Source of the DNA: Dipteronia dyeriana
Lineage: Eukaryota > Streptophyta > Magnoliopsida > Sapindales > Sapindaceae
Assembly: GCA_032871835.1 (NCBI GenBank)
Contig: CM065298.1
Location: forward strand, 74,242,154-74,306,153
Direction of reading: 5' to 3'
DNA length: 64,000 nt
This document shows positions 1 through 11,436 of this stretch, one piece after another. Positions within the stretch are counted from its first letter, which is position 1. Every line of letters begins with the position of its first letter. The position numbers and the translations under genes are program-made. The notes under the pieces are model-generated. The model made no database searches. It was not told the DNA's origin and was given only the letters and a program-made list of their open reading frames with translations.

Positions 1-533
1 CAATAGTATGAATAACCGAAATGACCGGAACTCAATCAAGAATGATTTAAGACTAAATTCAAGTTCAATATCCATGTTATACAAACATATACACATACAA
101 ACACAATTCACACTAGAATGCAAACTACATAAAGATAGTCTTCAATCATGCATTTTTCCAAAACATGTTATTTCCATACCAATGCATGAGCATTCATCTT
201 CAAGTGTGTGAATGTGTTATACATGGTACACAACGATGCAGGGACACATATGAATGAATTGTATGTTTGTGCCTATAATGGTGCACAACGATGTAGGGAC
301 ACAAATGTATGAATTATGTGTGTGTGCCTAAGCCTTGTAAGAGAAAGATAAGGTCTTAGTATACCTTTGTAGAACCATATTGCATCCTTTCTTTTTGAAG
401 ACATTGAACTTGCTTTGACTTGTTGCTCATTCTTCTTTGAAGCTTGAATCATCATGAATCTAAACAACTAAATCATTACAAGTAAACATCATTTTGATAT
501 GGAATTAATGCCAACACAAACTAAAACCTAACA
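1..533 (-). repeat. 3' LTR of copy A, partial
   Basis: This stretch aligns base for base with 8101-8634 as a direct repeat. On the minus strand it begins with TGTTAGGTTTTAG, directly after the polypurine tract, and runs off the window edge. It covers about the first fifth of the LTR (the start of U3). Confidence 0.9.
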
Positions 534-548
534 ATCTCCCCCTTTGGC
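534..548 (-). other. Polypurine tract of copy A
   Basis: On the minus strand the sequence reads CCAAAGGGGGAGAT and ends exactly at the LTR start TGTTAGG. This is the usual plus-strand primer position. Copy B has the same tract at 39777-39791. Confidence 0.8.
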
Positions 549-1025
549 AAATTCCACGTCAAAACACCTATATATTTACTAGAAATATAAAAATGAAGAT
601 AGGTCACAAAATCACTCCCTCACATTACAATGAGTAAGATTTCTATAACTAATCTTCATCAACTCTTGAACTTCATCTTGAACTTCATCTTGATCTTCTC
701 TTGAACTTCATCTTGATCTTCTCTTGAAGCAACCTACAAATCATCTCAAAGCACAATGCATATACAAGAGAAAAACAACAAATGACAACAGATAATTTGG
801 ATAAGAACATACAATTAAGTCCACAAATACATGTATCTCCCCCTCAATACATGCCAAAACACAAGAATTCTTAACCAAATCTTAAGACTAATTATTATTT
901 GCCATTGAAAGTTCAAAAGTTCACAAAAACAACATAAAAAGAACTAAGTAACTAGCATCTCTTTCTCCCCATTTTTGACATGAAACGATACCAAAAGGTA
1001 AGAAATATACCACAAGACTCAAATA

Positions 1026-2087
1026 CTAGCTACTTGGTCCACCGAAGAAAGATGTGCGAGTAGTTGATCTAAGATAATGCTTGAGAGGTGGTCTTGAACT
1101 TGAAGCAATACATTCCTCTAACTCTTTTATCCTAGTATCTTGTTGAACAACTAAAGCACTAAGTTCATCAACATTCTCCTTCAATTGAATAGCCCAATCC
1201 AGAAGAATGTTTGTGCTAATCACATGACAATCAACTTGAGAACTGCTAAATAGTCCAAAAGTATCACATGTATTACCCTTATCCTTATATGACATGTATG
1301 ACACACGTTTATCACTATACTTTTTCAAGGGTTATACTAACACATCATCTTCTCTACTCTTAACACTAAGAGTTAAACACATTGAAGTTATAAACCCCGG
1401 TAATGCAAGCTTTTTATCACCTCTAGTAGAGAAAGTCGTACAATCAATATAAAGCATGAGTAGATCCCTAAGGTTTATAGGTTGATTAGTCACCAAGACA
1501 TACACTATTTTGATCTTGTCCTTATTCAACTCGGTTGAATTCGAAGATCCAATAATTTTAGTGCAAATGAATAGATGCCAAAATGCACTAGCCTTAGTTA
1601 ACTCATGTTGACTAATATATGCTCTACCTTTCCACTCAAAAGAATCATTGTAACAAAGAGTTCTACCCATGATATTAAGATTCTCAATGACATCTTTATC
1701 CAGGAAATTCGAATCTATATCATTAGATAGCCCAAGAAACTTGTTAACGTTTACTGGGTTAACTCTAAACACAACACCCCTAATCTCCATCAAAGCATCA
1801 AATAAGGTGGCACTTTCTCTATATTCAATATAAAACTCTCTAACAAGAGTATCATTCACAATTCTTAACATGCTCACCCAAGATTCCCAATTTCTATCCT
1901 TAATGCACTTAAGAACATAAGAATCTTTACACTTACCTAAGTCAATGCCTCTCTCTTGAAATATCTTCTTAGTTCCAAAGATCCCTAAATCTTTTGTCCT
2001 TTAAGCTTTGGATCCTTTAGAGGTAGACTTGGCTTTCACAACGGGATTCAATTGATTTCCACTTCCGGTAACCTTAGTTCTTCCCAT
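1026..2087 (-). pseudogene. Transposase_32-like ORF of copy A, two nonsense codons
   Basis: One reading frame of about 353 codons runs from ATG at 2087 to TAG at 1026. It is broken by TAA at 2003-2001 and TAA at 1334-1332. The corresponding codons in copy B are TCA and CAA. The protein starts MGRTKVTGSGNQ, has a basic Ser/Lys-rich head, then FQERGIDL and NDTLVREFY, followed by the pattern RGVVFRVN / INKFLGL / AFWHLFIC. This matches my knowledge of the plant-specific domain called putative plant transposon protein (Pfam Transposase_32). The last ~60 residues look like a coiled coil. Its role is unknown. It lies in the same orientation as gag and just upstream of the polypurine tract, where some LTR elements carry an extra 3' ORF. 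The domain call is from pattern memory, not a search. Confidence 0.75.
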
Positions 2088-3304
2088 TTGTTCTTGTGTT
2101 ATAAGATGCTATATACATACAACAAAAGTGAGTGAAAGACAAAACAAGCATATTAGTCACAAATTAATAAAAACAAAGACATATGACTTAAGAATGAATC
2201 ATCATGCAAGACAAATATAGTGAGTAATATCTTACAAGTATCATTAAGTCAAAATATGCCAACATGTAACAAAAAGAAGCATGTGAACATATCATAAAAG
2301 AGAACAATGTCTAGCATACAATGCTCCCCCTTGATAAATGCTATAACTAAAATCAATGATAGCATAAAGTTCACAAAGATGTTAACACAATCACACATTC
2401 AAGCAATTTGAAGAAATATAAAAAAAAAATAAGCTTCATATGATAAGAGAGATACACAAAGATTTTTTCAAGTTCTCTCATAATTCTTCAACAATTTCTA
2501 AAATATCATCATACTCATAAACAAAGTGTGTGTGTGAGAGAGTTATGCTTCAAATATATATCAAGAAGTAGTTTGATAATCAACATGCAAACAATTTCCA
2601 ACAATTATTCATCTTAGGCTTTTTCCATAAAAAGTCAAACCGATTATCATCCGGAATTTTTGCTTTTAAGAGAATAGATTTCAACATATAAGTGTGTGTG
2701 TGTGTGTGTGTGTGTTTGTGTGCATGTGGCTTGTCATCCCATTTCGGTTTTTCAACCCGAGCTCATTTGATTTTCAACTATACACCTTTTTTAGACTTCC
2801 TCCTTTTCTTTTTAGGCTTTGAATCAAATAATTCTTTTTTATAATTCCATTTAACCACTTCTTTGATTTTGCCATTTTTTTTAAACATAAACAAAATTCA
2901 CTTCATGACGGCTTTCACTCATCACAATGGTGTAGCTCTTTCCAACATTTGGTAGCTTTTTCCAACATTGGGTAGCTTTCACAACCAATTTGTGTAGCCC
3001 TTTCCATGAAGGTGCTCGTTGAGTTCTTTGTATTTGCCGAAGCAAAATGGATACTAACCATAGGTCATTTTAAATGTACTTAAGAACAAAAACTTCAAGG
3101 TGTATCCAAAGTTTACATATTAGTAAACTCAACCTACTAACAAAACATATAAGAGAAGCAAGGTGCAATTTTAGAAAACCAAGATTTTATGGCTCATAAG
3201 CATATGATCTAAGAGCAATAAGTAGAGACTTATTCAAGATCATTACTTCTCTAATGAGTAGCTTTCAAAGAATATGAAGCTCATATTTTCAAAAGTGATG
3301 CCAC
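2088..3304 (-). other. Non-coding spacer between gag and the 3' ORF, copy A
   Basis: No open frame of note was found. The stretch includes a GT microsatellite at about 2693-2715 and AT-rich DNA. It is conserved in copy B (about 41300-42446) and, as far as the window runs, in copy C (63631-64000). It therefore belongs to the element and is not a later insertion. Confidence 0.6.
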
Positions 3305-3841
3305 TCAATATACTATACACAAACAATCATCAAAGATAAGATCAATGTGAACAATATCACTATTAGATCCTAAAATAGCAAATGTCAATGAGAACCATAT
3401 GTATGCTATACAAAATACTCTAATATGACATGCTATGAGATGTATATCAAAAATTGAGTCAAAAGATGAATATCTAAGAGAACATGCATTAGAGTATAGA
3501 GATGCCTTTTTGCACATTATATTCACCAAATATCATACTTCTGCCTTTTTTATGAGCACTCTTGACTTGAATGTCCTCATGACACCAAGTTGACGATGTT
3601 TCGCAACAAGAGTATAAAAAGCATAATATCTCAACTCAATCAACACATATATCAAAAGAACTTCTCTAAAGTTAATCAACAAATTTTGACCATCATAACA
3701 AACATGATGTGAGATAACCAAGTTCATATCAATACATGGAGTATTCAAAGCTAGCAAGCAAGAATTCTCAACACAATTGATATATTGCCTCAAAGCTACC
3801 TCACATGTGCTTCTTATATTAGTGATAAGAGCATTCACCAT
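3305..3841 (-). other. Frame overlapping the gag 3' end, shared by three copies, coding doubtful
   Basis: A frame different from gag opens at ATG 3841, overlaps the last 23 nt of gag and runs through one TGA (3535-3533) to 3305. The TGA is also present in copies B and C. The downstream half has a hydrophobic segment (CIAYIWFSLTFAILG). Copies B and C lack the ATG, having GTG there, and B has an extra stop. I therefore think this is conserved DNA rather than a proven gene. Confidence 0.3.
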
Positions 3842-5882
3842 TGAACCACTTGTTCTTGGGTGTACCTACACAAAAATCTCCAATATCATCCTTGACAACA
3901 ATGTTAAACCTAGAGAAAAGTCTTTCAATGACTTGATTAACAAGAATATCATTAACACACTCTTCCTTGACATTTTCAACACAAGCTTTGTCAAGTTGAA
4001 CAAGATTAGTATTCTTTCTACTCCATAACTTCTTCTCATGCCTAGAAATATTATCATGTTTCTGAACTTTCAAGACCTTAACATGTTCAAGTTGAAGTTT
4101 AATCTCCTTATCTCTAGATTCATTTCCTAATTTGCATTTTTCTATATATTTATAACACCTAGGCTTAATGTGACCTATTGTGTTGCAATAATGGCAAATT
4201 GGAATAAAAGATGAGATTGTACATTTTGGAGTTGAACTAGCTTCACTAAGAGTTTGTAAAGATACCTTGTTCACCAACTTCTTCTTCGCTTTTGATCTTC
4301 TCTTCTTGTGTGGTTTCTTATCAATCACGACTTCATCAAAGTGAGTAGGAAGTGGTGCTTCCAAGAGCTCCTCTTCAACTATTAAGTCGTCTTCACCACC
4401 ATGAGAGTTAACAAGATTCCTAACACTAGACACACTTACCGAATCATTCACTAAGTCCTTGATGGCCACCTTAGTCGTGTCTATCTCTTCCATAAATTCT
4501 TGTCATCTCTTCTTCAAAGAAGATATCACATTATCCTTCTAAAGGTTTATCTTTTCAAGTTCTCTAAACTTCTTCATAATATCACCTTTCTCACCAAGAA
4601 GTCTACGAGTGACAACCACAAACTCATCTAGTTGTTTCTTGATCAAATCATCATTCTCAACCACCTCTCTTTGAGCATTATCTCTAGATTCTTCAGGCTT
4701 TTCTATCTTTTACAACAACTCAAGATTAGTAGGAATGGATCTAGAGCTTCCATGATGATTTGCATCAAAGTTCTTGTTCAAAGATATTGTACAACCAACA
4801 TCTAGTGGAGAATAAGAAGCCGTTAGAGCAACAGAGTTGCTCACAAACTCTTCATCACTTGAAGACTCACTACTAGAGTTCTCATTGTCACTAGAGTTAT
4901 CATTAATCCAAGTTACTGCTAACACTTTGCCTTTCTTGTCTTTCTTAGATGGCTTCTTGGTGCACTCACTAGCAAAGTGACCGAAACCATGAATATTATA
5001 GCATTGAACATCTTTCTTTTTCATGGCTTGAATATTCTTCTCATTCCTTGGAGATGATGTTCTCTTAACTCCCTTTTCCTTAGAAGACTTGCCTTTAGGC
5101 TTGACATTCTTCTTTAGAAACTTCTTGAACTTTCTAACAAAAAGAGCCATCTCTTCATTTTCATCATCACTCTCCTCCTCAATAGCTTTGAGAGCGATTC
5201 CCTCCTTGCTTTTATGCTATCTACTCTTAATCTTTGGCTTCAAGCACATCTCATAAGTTTGGAGAGACCCAAGCAACTCATCAATGTTTATGCTATCCAC
5301 ATCCTTGCTTTCCTCAATGGCCGTCACCTTTGATTTGAATCTCTTAGGAAGAAACCTAAGGATTTTCCAATTTAAACGCTCTTTGAGATAGGTACTCCAA
5401 GTGCTTGACATTGTCGAATTTTTCTTCTACACCCATACTTAAACCTTCAAATTGTGATACCAACATTTGAAGCCTTGATTTTTTCACCGCTAAGGTTCCT
5501 TCATTAGTAACTTTGAGAGTATCCCAAGCTTCCTTTTCGAATTCAAGATTTTGAATGTAGGAGAATTGATGCCCATCAACTCATACAATGATGGCATTCA
5601 TAACACGATGGTGCCATTGGCATTCATAACACGATGGTGCCATTTAGCAACCTCAAACTTATTCGTTGTCCATTCACTCATTGGCTTGAGTATCATGGTT
5701 TCATCCTCTTGGACCTTGGTAGGAGGACTATAACCTTCTTCCACTACCATCCAAGCCCGTTCATCAATAGAGCGGATGCAGGCTTTCATCCTCAACTTTC
5801 AATACCCATAGTTAGTGCCTCAAAGTAATGGTGGCCTAGTATTTGAGGCTCCTTCCGCCATTACATCATCTTGCAAACCCAT
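3819..5882 (-). pseudogene. Gag-like polyprotein of copy A (DUF4219/UBN2, two CCHC knuckles)
   Basis: The frame starts MGLQDDVMAEGA at 5882 and ends ...KWFNGECSYH at 3819. The domain order is a DUF4219-like N-terminus (GTNYGYWKLRMKAYI), a UBN2-type Copia gag core, a first knuckle region near 4975-5020 (first Cys intact, second Cys changed to Ile), an acidic Ser-rich linker, a coiled coil, and a second knuckle CHYCNTIGHIKPRC near 4155-4195. Nonsense codons include TGA after the LL of PPLL, TAA near 4710, TAG near 4543 and TGA near 4505. Small frameshifts and a deletion of about 45 nt lie around 5400-5440, and a 25-bp duplication near 5588-5640. In intact form this protein would package element RNA. 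Confidence 0.85.
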
Positions 5883-5951
5883 AACTTCAAAAGCTTTGTA
5901 AAAACCGTGAATGTATCACCTGGACTCTCACTAAGTACAATCTAGTGTCCT

Positions 5952-5965
5952 ACTTCAATAGCAAT
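5952..5965 (-). other. Degenerate primer-binding site, copy A
   Basis: The minus strand directly after the LTR end TTTTCA reads ATTGCTATTGAAG. The same place reads ATTGGTATCATAGC in copy B and ATTGGTACCAGAGC in copy C. The ancestral site is clearly initiator-Met (TGGTATCAGAGC), and several bases have decayed here. Confidence 0.7.
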
Positions 5966-6075
5966 TGAAAATACAAACACGGTTAAATGCTCAAGGCTAA
6001 CCTAGAAGGGAGAAGACACCTTTTTCGACTCCCTTAGAAACAAACAAAAGTTTGTCCCTCTAGACTGCTTATATC

Positions 6076-6124
<49 letters not shown>

Positions 6125-6465
6125 ATTAAAGACACTTAATCAATATATAAAACAAGTAAAGTGTGATACAAACAAGTAATTGTAACACATACACAATCTA
6201 TATTAAAGAAAGAAAGTCAACTTACATAAAGAGTTCTATCCATAGTTTTCAAATAACAAATACAAATACAAGAGAGATAGGGATAGAGAAAAGTTGACAA
6301 AAGATAAAACGTGGTAAACCTCTGAAGAGGAAACATCCACGGGTTAGCAACCATCGGAAAACAAAATCCACTGATAGATAAGCCAAGTACAATCTCTCAA
6401 GTGACCCCTTCACCTAGAAACTACCCTCTTATCCTACTCATGAAGATGTCGCCCTCATGCTCAAC

Positions 6466-6770
6466 AATCTGAGGCTTCACACCTCTTGTCAAGAATTCCT
6501 CGCTCACCTTTCCGGATCCTCACGACCCAAGGCAAGACTTCTTGCTCAACTATCTGAGTCCTCCCGACTCAAGTCAAGACTTCCTCGCTCACCTTTTCGG
6601 ATCCTCACGACCCTAGGCAAGACTTCTTGCTCGACTAACCGAGTCCTCCCGACTCTAGCCAAGACTTCCTTGCTTGACAATCCAAGGTCTCACACCTCTT
6701 GCCAAGACTTTATTGCTCAACAACATAGGTCTCACACCTATTGTCAAAACTTCCTTCTCACTAGGTATCT
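6466..6770 (-). repeat. 43-nt tandem hairpin array in LTR of copy A
   Basis: About seven units of 42-44 nt repeat the skeleton AAGTCTTG ... TGAGCAAG when read on the minus strand. Each has a central inverted repeat around a five-base loop. On the plus strand these appear as GGATC-CTCAC-GACCC, GAGTC-CTCCC-GACTC and AGGT-CTCAC-ACCT. The same array sits in both LTRs of B (37645-37920, 45600-45900) and in C (60216-60520). Confidence 0.85.
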
Positions 6771-7805
6771 AGGTGATCATGAATGCAAAACGCAAACAAG
6801 CACGCAACATAGAATGTTATTATCAACACATCCTATGGAAAATACTAGTTATGAGCAAGAATGCACAAATCAAATGTAGTTTAGTCAATCATGCATGTTT
6901 AATCCATTTAGATCATGTAAGATGTGTTCAACATTAATTACAACCTAGATACATGCATAGATCTAAAAATTGAATCACAAGATATGTTAAATTAATCACA
7001 TAATAAAGTTTAAATCACATATACCAAAAACATGCTCAAATCATATGACAAAGTCATTTAGATTAAAACTAAAGTTCTACAGCATATTCCTATTCATAGA
7101 TTAAACAAAACACATGAATAGCTCAAAAGAACATAAGCGCATGTATCATTGTGAGAATTCGACCAAGAGAGCCTAATACATGTGAGGAACTATTTTTCAC
7201 AAAATCAATCAATCAATCAAAGATCATCAAATAGTCCTAGAATTAAAGCTAGTACAATACAATCCCAAACATGTGAAAACATAGGCAAAATCAAAACCTA
7301 ACTCAACATGTAAGATTTCAATTGAAACTCAACCTAGCTTTAAAAGAGTTCAAAGCTTAAATCAAAACAATCACAAGACACATATTTATGTTGAAGAAGA
7401 AAATCCAAGGAAATTGACCAAGTTTTAAAAGAAAACTTTGAGAAAAAATCAATACCTTAGTTGATTTTGGTGCAGTCCCATTTTTGTGAGTTTAGACTCC
7501 AAAAAAAGCAATAAAACACACTCAAACCTTCAGAGAAAAGATGGAGGATGAATAGAAAAACCCTCTCAACTTCGAATCACTCAAATCGGAGTTCAAATGA
7601 TGAAGTTATGGTGTTTGGAAAGTGAGAAAATGTAGAGAGAAAATTTATGCACTCAATTTTTAAATTTCTTCTTTGAATGAGATGTGAGAGGGAAGAGGAA
7701 TATAAATGAGAGGGAAAGAATGAAGCTAAAAGACCAAATTGCCCTCCTTTGTTATTGCATCCTCGAGATGGCACGTGGGCATCTCGAGGCAGCAAGGAGT
7801 TGCAG

Positions 7806-7830
7806 CCGAGATGGCCACGCGCCATCTCGG
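7806..7830. repeat. GC-rich perfect hairpin in U3 of copy A
   Basis: CCGAGATGGC and GCCATCTCGG form a 10-bp stem with a 5-nt loop. It is kept with a changed loop in both LTRs of B (38962-38986 and 46944-46968), and with one mismatch in C (59176-59200). In C it lies about 70 bp upstream of the TATA box. Confidence 0.75.
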
Positions 7831-8654
7831 GCTTGCACCTCTTGATGGCCTTTGGCAAAGGTGCAACTCCCTTACACTCATCTCTCGTTCTTCGACCGTT
7901 CTCCGGCCTCCGAACTCGAAATTCGAATCGGTTTACGGATTACGAATCCGTTTACGGATTACGAATAGTAAATCTCTCACAAACATGGACATATAAGATA
8001 CTCAACCCAGAAAATAATAATTTGACTCAATATATGAATACGAAGATAATATATGCAACATTAGTTGAAAGTGTAGTATCTTTTGACTTAGAACTTGAAA
8101 TCAATAATATGAGTAACCGAAATGACCGGAACTCAATCAAGAATGATTTAAGACTAAATTCAAGTTCAATATCCATGTTATACAAACATATACACATACA
8201 AACACAATTCACACTAGAATGCAAACTACATAGAGATAGTCTCCAATCATGCATTTTTCCAAAACATGTTATTTCCATACCAATGCATGAGCATTCATCT
8301 TCAAGTGTGTGAATATGTTATACATGGTACACAACGATGCAAGGACACATATGAATGAATTGTATATATGTGCCTATAATGGTGCACTACGATTCAGGGA
8401 TACAAATGTATGAATTGTGTGTGTGTGCTTAAGCCTTTTAAGAGAAAGATAAGGTCTTAGTATACCTTTGTAGAACCATATTACATCCTTTCTCTTTGAA
8501 GACTTTGAACATGCTTTGACTTGTTGTTCATTCTTATTTTAAGCTTCAATCATCATAAATCAAAACAACTAAATCATTACAAGTAAGCATCATTTTGATA
8601 TGGAATTAATGTCAACACAAACTAAAACCTAATAAATACCTCAAGATGATGAAC

Positions 8655-9005
8655 CTCCTACGGAGAAGAACATCACTTATCACATGTGATAACCCTCCTA
8701 CGGAGATGATTATTACAATCATTTTCATCTTTGCAGTTCAAATTTAATAATTGATTACCGTCGAATATCTTAAAATCTTTAATGATTAGTCACTACGTGA
8801 AACATAATCATCTAAATTACGAGAGTATTCAATCAATTATTAAAACTATCAAATTAATAATCGTCAGCCAACTAAATTCTCAAAATCGAACTGATTAGCC
8901 ACTACGTGAAAACATAATCATCCGATTCACGAGAATATATAAAACAGATCATTAATTTCAATAAAATAATCAATATGAAAACATAATGACTAATCTACTA
9001 CGTAG
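8655..9005 (-). repeat. Five small hairpins with a common apical triplet in leader of I
   Basis: Plus-strand cores are CTCC-TAC-GGAG (8655-8665 and 8695-8705), TCAC-TAC-GTGA (8790-8800), CAC-TAC-GTG (8900-8908) and CTAC-TAC-GTAG (8995-9005). The loop is always TAC (GTA on the sense strand) while the stems change on both sides. The third and fourth are flanked by an outer GATTA/TAATC pair. A perfect 16-bp palindrome, TTATCACATGTGATAA, lies at 8677-8692. Confidence 0.75.
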
Positions 9006-9059
9006 AAAAATAACCATCCGAAATCACAAAGATTACCAACTGCAATTATTCCCAAAACC

Positions 9060-9370
9060 CTTGTCGAAAATTATAAAAACTGCCCCTGATTTTTTTAAAT
9101 TACAAAAAGCCCTCAAGATTTTGCAATTACAAATCGACCCCTTAATTTTGAAAAAATTACAAAATGACCCAGTAAGTTTTGATAATTATGAATTAGCCCC
9201 AAAACTTTTAAAAATTACAAATTGACCCTGTAACTTTTTATTAATTATAAATCGGCCCAAAACTATTTTAAAATTGCAAACTGATCCAGTAAGTTTTGTT
9301 AACTTCAAATTAACCCCACAACTTTATCAAAATTCCGAAAAGGCCTAATATAATTGCAAATCAATCCCTC
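9060..9370 (-). repeat. Degenerate tandem repeats in leader of I
   Basis: Phrases of the form AATTACAAAT-GACCC with T/A-rich joins recur about nine times at 30-45 bp spacing, for example near 9121, 9163, 9215, 9255 and 9300. They do not keep a reading frame, so I treat them as a decayed minisatellite within the leader. Confidence 0.5.
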
Positions 9371-9760
9371 AAGAATATCAAATTCTCAAAAGGTGGCCCA
9401 AACAAAATCAGCCATGGAAACCTAGAACTGTCACCTGAAAGTTGATGAACGACGACGATTGCGGGACTAATCGCGACCGTGAAGAACCACGACCGATCGC
9501 CGCCCAAAACCAACCACAAGACCGACCGATCGCCGCTCGTTCGATGTCCGGCGATCATCCTCACCTAAAAACTCATGCGTTTCGCGCAAGAAACCACCGG
9601 ACCTGGTGGCGTTGACCGAGCAAAGGCAGCGATCCATGAAACTCAAAACGTGTGGGTTTGGGCGTGGTTAACAGAGTTGAGTTTGAGTTGATTTTAGGAT
9701 TGGCATGGTGGGTTTGACCAAGAAGAAAGAACATGGTGGATCCGATTATTGAACCCAAAC
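9361..9760. other. GC-richer stretch in leader of I, no recognised gene
   Basis: This segment is visibly more GC-rich and CpG-rich than its surroundings and holds two minus-strand ORFs of 61-67 codons. Neither resembles a family I know, and neither has context as a gene. It is probably part of the element leader. Confidence 0.4.
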
Positions 9761-9979
9761 CTCACGAGATCGAGAACATACCCATATCTGGGTTGATCTA
9801 AATCTAAATCCTAAAAACTTGTTCATCTAACAATCGAATCCTATCAGGATCTAGATACTGATCATCAAACAACAATTTTTTTTGTTCTTACGGATTCAAG
9901 ATATCAGACAATATATTCACATTAAAAACAGTAGACGAATAATAATAACTTAACTTTCAGCCTATGTAAAAGTACGGAA

Positions 9980-9991
9980 GCTCTGATACCA
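9980..9991 (-). other. Initiator-Met primer-binding site of element I
   Basis: The minus strand reads TGGTATCAGAGC, a perfect plant initiator-Met PBS, one base beyond the LTR end ...CCTACA. It fixes the element orientation as minus. Confidence 0.9.
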
Positions 9992-9992
9992 C

Positions 9993-10392
9993 TGTAGGAG
10001 TTGTATGTAATCAAACATGTATATTCGTATTAAATACATAAGCATGAATTCGTACCTGAATTTCCCAAATACATTGAATAATCCAAGAAAACCAACCTGA
10101 AAATAAAACAAAGAAATAGTTAAAACAATAGAGAGTAGAAGAGAGTTTTCTACTCTGTACTCACATTTCTCAGATTGTCCAATAGGTAGACAAATCTGTA
10201 ATCCGTTTAATGTGAGTGAGAGTAGGGTCCCCCTATATATAGTATAACTTCCTAGAATCCTAACTCATAAAGGATTCTCAAAACCCTAATAGGACGGCTA
10301 GTTCTAATAGGAATACTAGACCCACACATATACAATAGCACATATCATATCCTACATTTATTTAATGTAGCTAAGGTGCACCGAGCCCAACA
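9993..10392 (-). repeat. 5' LTR of element I (400 bp)
   Basis: On the minus strand it runs from TGTTGGGCTCGG at 10392 to CTCCTACA at 9993, with TG...CA ends and a PBS alongside. A TATA box (plus-strand CTATATATAG) lies at 10233-10242. The sequence outside the LTR at 10393-10397 is AATAT. The partner LTR is not in the window because copy A interrupts the element. Confidence 0.8.
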
Positions 10393-11024
10393 AATATTGA
10401 TCACAATCAAACGGGTTTTTTCGGTCAACTCTCACTTACTTAAATAATCCAATCAATTCGGATTTTCATAAACATAAAATATAATGACATATGTTACTCA
10501 TAATTTTATAAGAACCTTACAATTACACCCAGTCAACCACATCAAAAATAGGAAAAAAACTATTATTATATTATTATATATAATTATATATGATATATAA
10601 TATATGATAAGATATAAGATATATTAAAGAAATAAAAAAAATAATAATGTTTATGATTATCACGTGTCGTAATGATATCAAAAAATTGTCTATTGATTTG
10701 TCATTAAATTCAAGATATTTATTACTAATTATAATAACTAATTGATATTTCTTATATAGTTTTTTTTATATACTCATTTTAATTCTCCATTAATTAAACA
10801 ACCCTTCAATTTTGTTTTGAACTAAAAAAACCTGCCTTATTTAACCGAGAGATGTAATGTGTTATTTAATTAATGTTAACATCATAATATTATAATCATA
10901 TCATATAAAATATAATAAAAATAACTATTTTTATACGAGAGTGACATGTAACATTATTCAATGTTAATATTAAATATTTAATTTTTTAAATATAATAATA
11001 TAACAATCATATACATATATATAC
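10393..11024. other. AT-rich intergenic DNA with a repeat shared with 26215-26390
   Basis: No gene is visible. The part from about 10845 to 11010 closely matches 26215-26390 in direct orientation. The part near 10510-10560 matches 25765-25800 in inverted orientation. This is an old AT-rich repeat family. Confidence 0.6.
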
Positions 11025-11179
11025 GAGTAATGCTAGACGTCTATTTTTTTTTTCTAAATTCTGTCAACATTACATTAGTCAACTCATAATATCATCATTT
11101 ATAGGATGTTAACACCTCACGTGCTGTATCATGTGAGATAGAATTTAGAAAAAAAAAATTGAAACATCTAGCATTACTC
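11025..11179. mobile_element. MITE, 155 bp
   Basis: The element has terminal inverted repeats GAGTAATGCTAGA.. and ..TCTAGCATTACTC, extended inward by a T-rich/A-rich pair around TCTAAATTCT. It has no coding capacity. The flanks are TA-rich, so the target duplication cannot be read. The outer bases match the MITEs at 20129 and 20367, which suggests the same superfamily, probably Mutator-like. Confidence 0.75.
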
Positions 11180-11436
11180 ATATATATATATATAATATAA
11201 TATAATATAAATAGCATACTATTAAATGTTTAATTTTTTCCCTTTTTTTTTAAATAAAATTCATATATATAGTAAAAATATAACAATCATATTATAAAAA
11301 TAGCTTCATTTTATGAGGAAGTGACATGTACCATCCTAATTTTGTTAATCTATTTTTTATTTTATTTTTCCATGCATTTCATTAGTTTTATTTGTTTCAT
11401 CTTTATCTTTCACATTATATATATAGCATTTATTCA
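11180..11436. other. AT-rich spacer
   Basis: TA microsatellite-like DNA and short ORFs without resemblance to proteins. I see nothing functional here. Confidence 0.5.

Larger units (their letters stand above)
1..8634 (-). mobile_element. Pol-less LTR retrotransposon, copy A (cut by left window edge)
   Basis: Read on the minus strand the order is 5' LTR (8634-5966), degenerate initiator-Met PBS, gag-like gene, spacer, Transposase_32-like gene, polypurine tract, and the first 533 bp of the 3' LTR. The internal region is 5432 bp and shows no protease, integrase, reverse transcriptase or RNase H in any frame. Copies B (37175-47752) and C (58405 onward) have the same organisation, so the lack of pol is a family trait rather than a private deletion. 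The 5' flank, just beyond the LTR at 8635-8639, reads AATAC; the matching target duplicate lies outside the window. The genes carry several nonsense mutations, so this copy is dead. Confidence 0.85.
5966..8634 (-). repeat. 5' LTR of copy A (2669 bp)
   Basis: On the minus strand it runs from TATTAGG at 8634 (ancestral TGTTAGG) to TTTTCA at 5966. It contains an AT microsatellite (6080-6121), the 43-nt hairpin array (6466-6770), a GC-rich hairpin (7806-7830) and a TATA-like TTTATATT near 7705. The last 534 bp of the window interval repeat at 1-533. ORFs called inside it are not conserved as proteins. Confidence 0.9.
8635..9992 (-). mobile_element. Leader region of an older Copia-like element I, broken by copy A
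   Basis: This region lies directly downstream (minus strand) of the LTR and PBS at 9980-10392. It contains no gag or pol ORF before copy A interrupts it at 8634. It holds two kinds of internal repeats, described separately: a degenerate array around 9060-9370 and hairpins at 8655-9005. It reads like the long 5' untranslated leader seen in D and E, with gag probably lost beyond the insertion. The short ORFs here do not resemble proteins I know. Confidence 0.6.

Noticed and set aside
6457..6879. 140-codon ORF in the LTR of copy A
   Set aside because: A by-product of the 43-nt array, whose unit length differs from a multiple of three between copies; the protein is not conserved in B or C.
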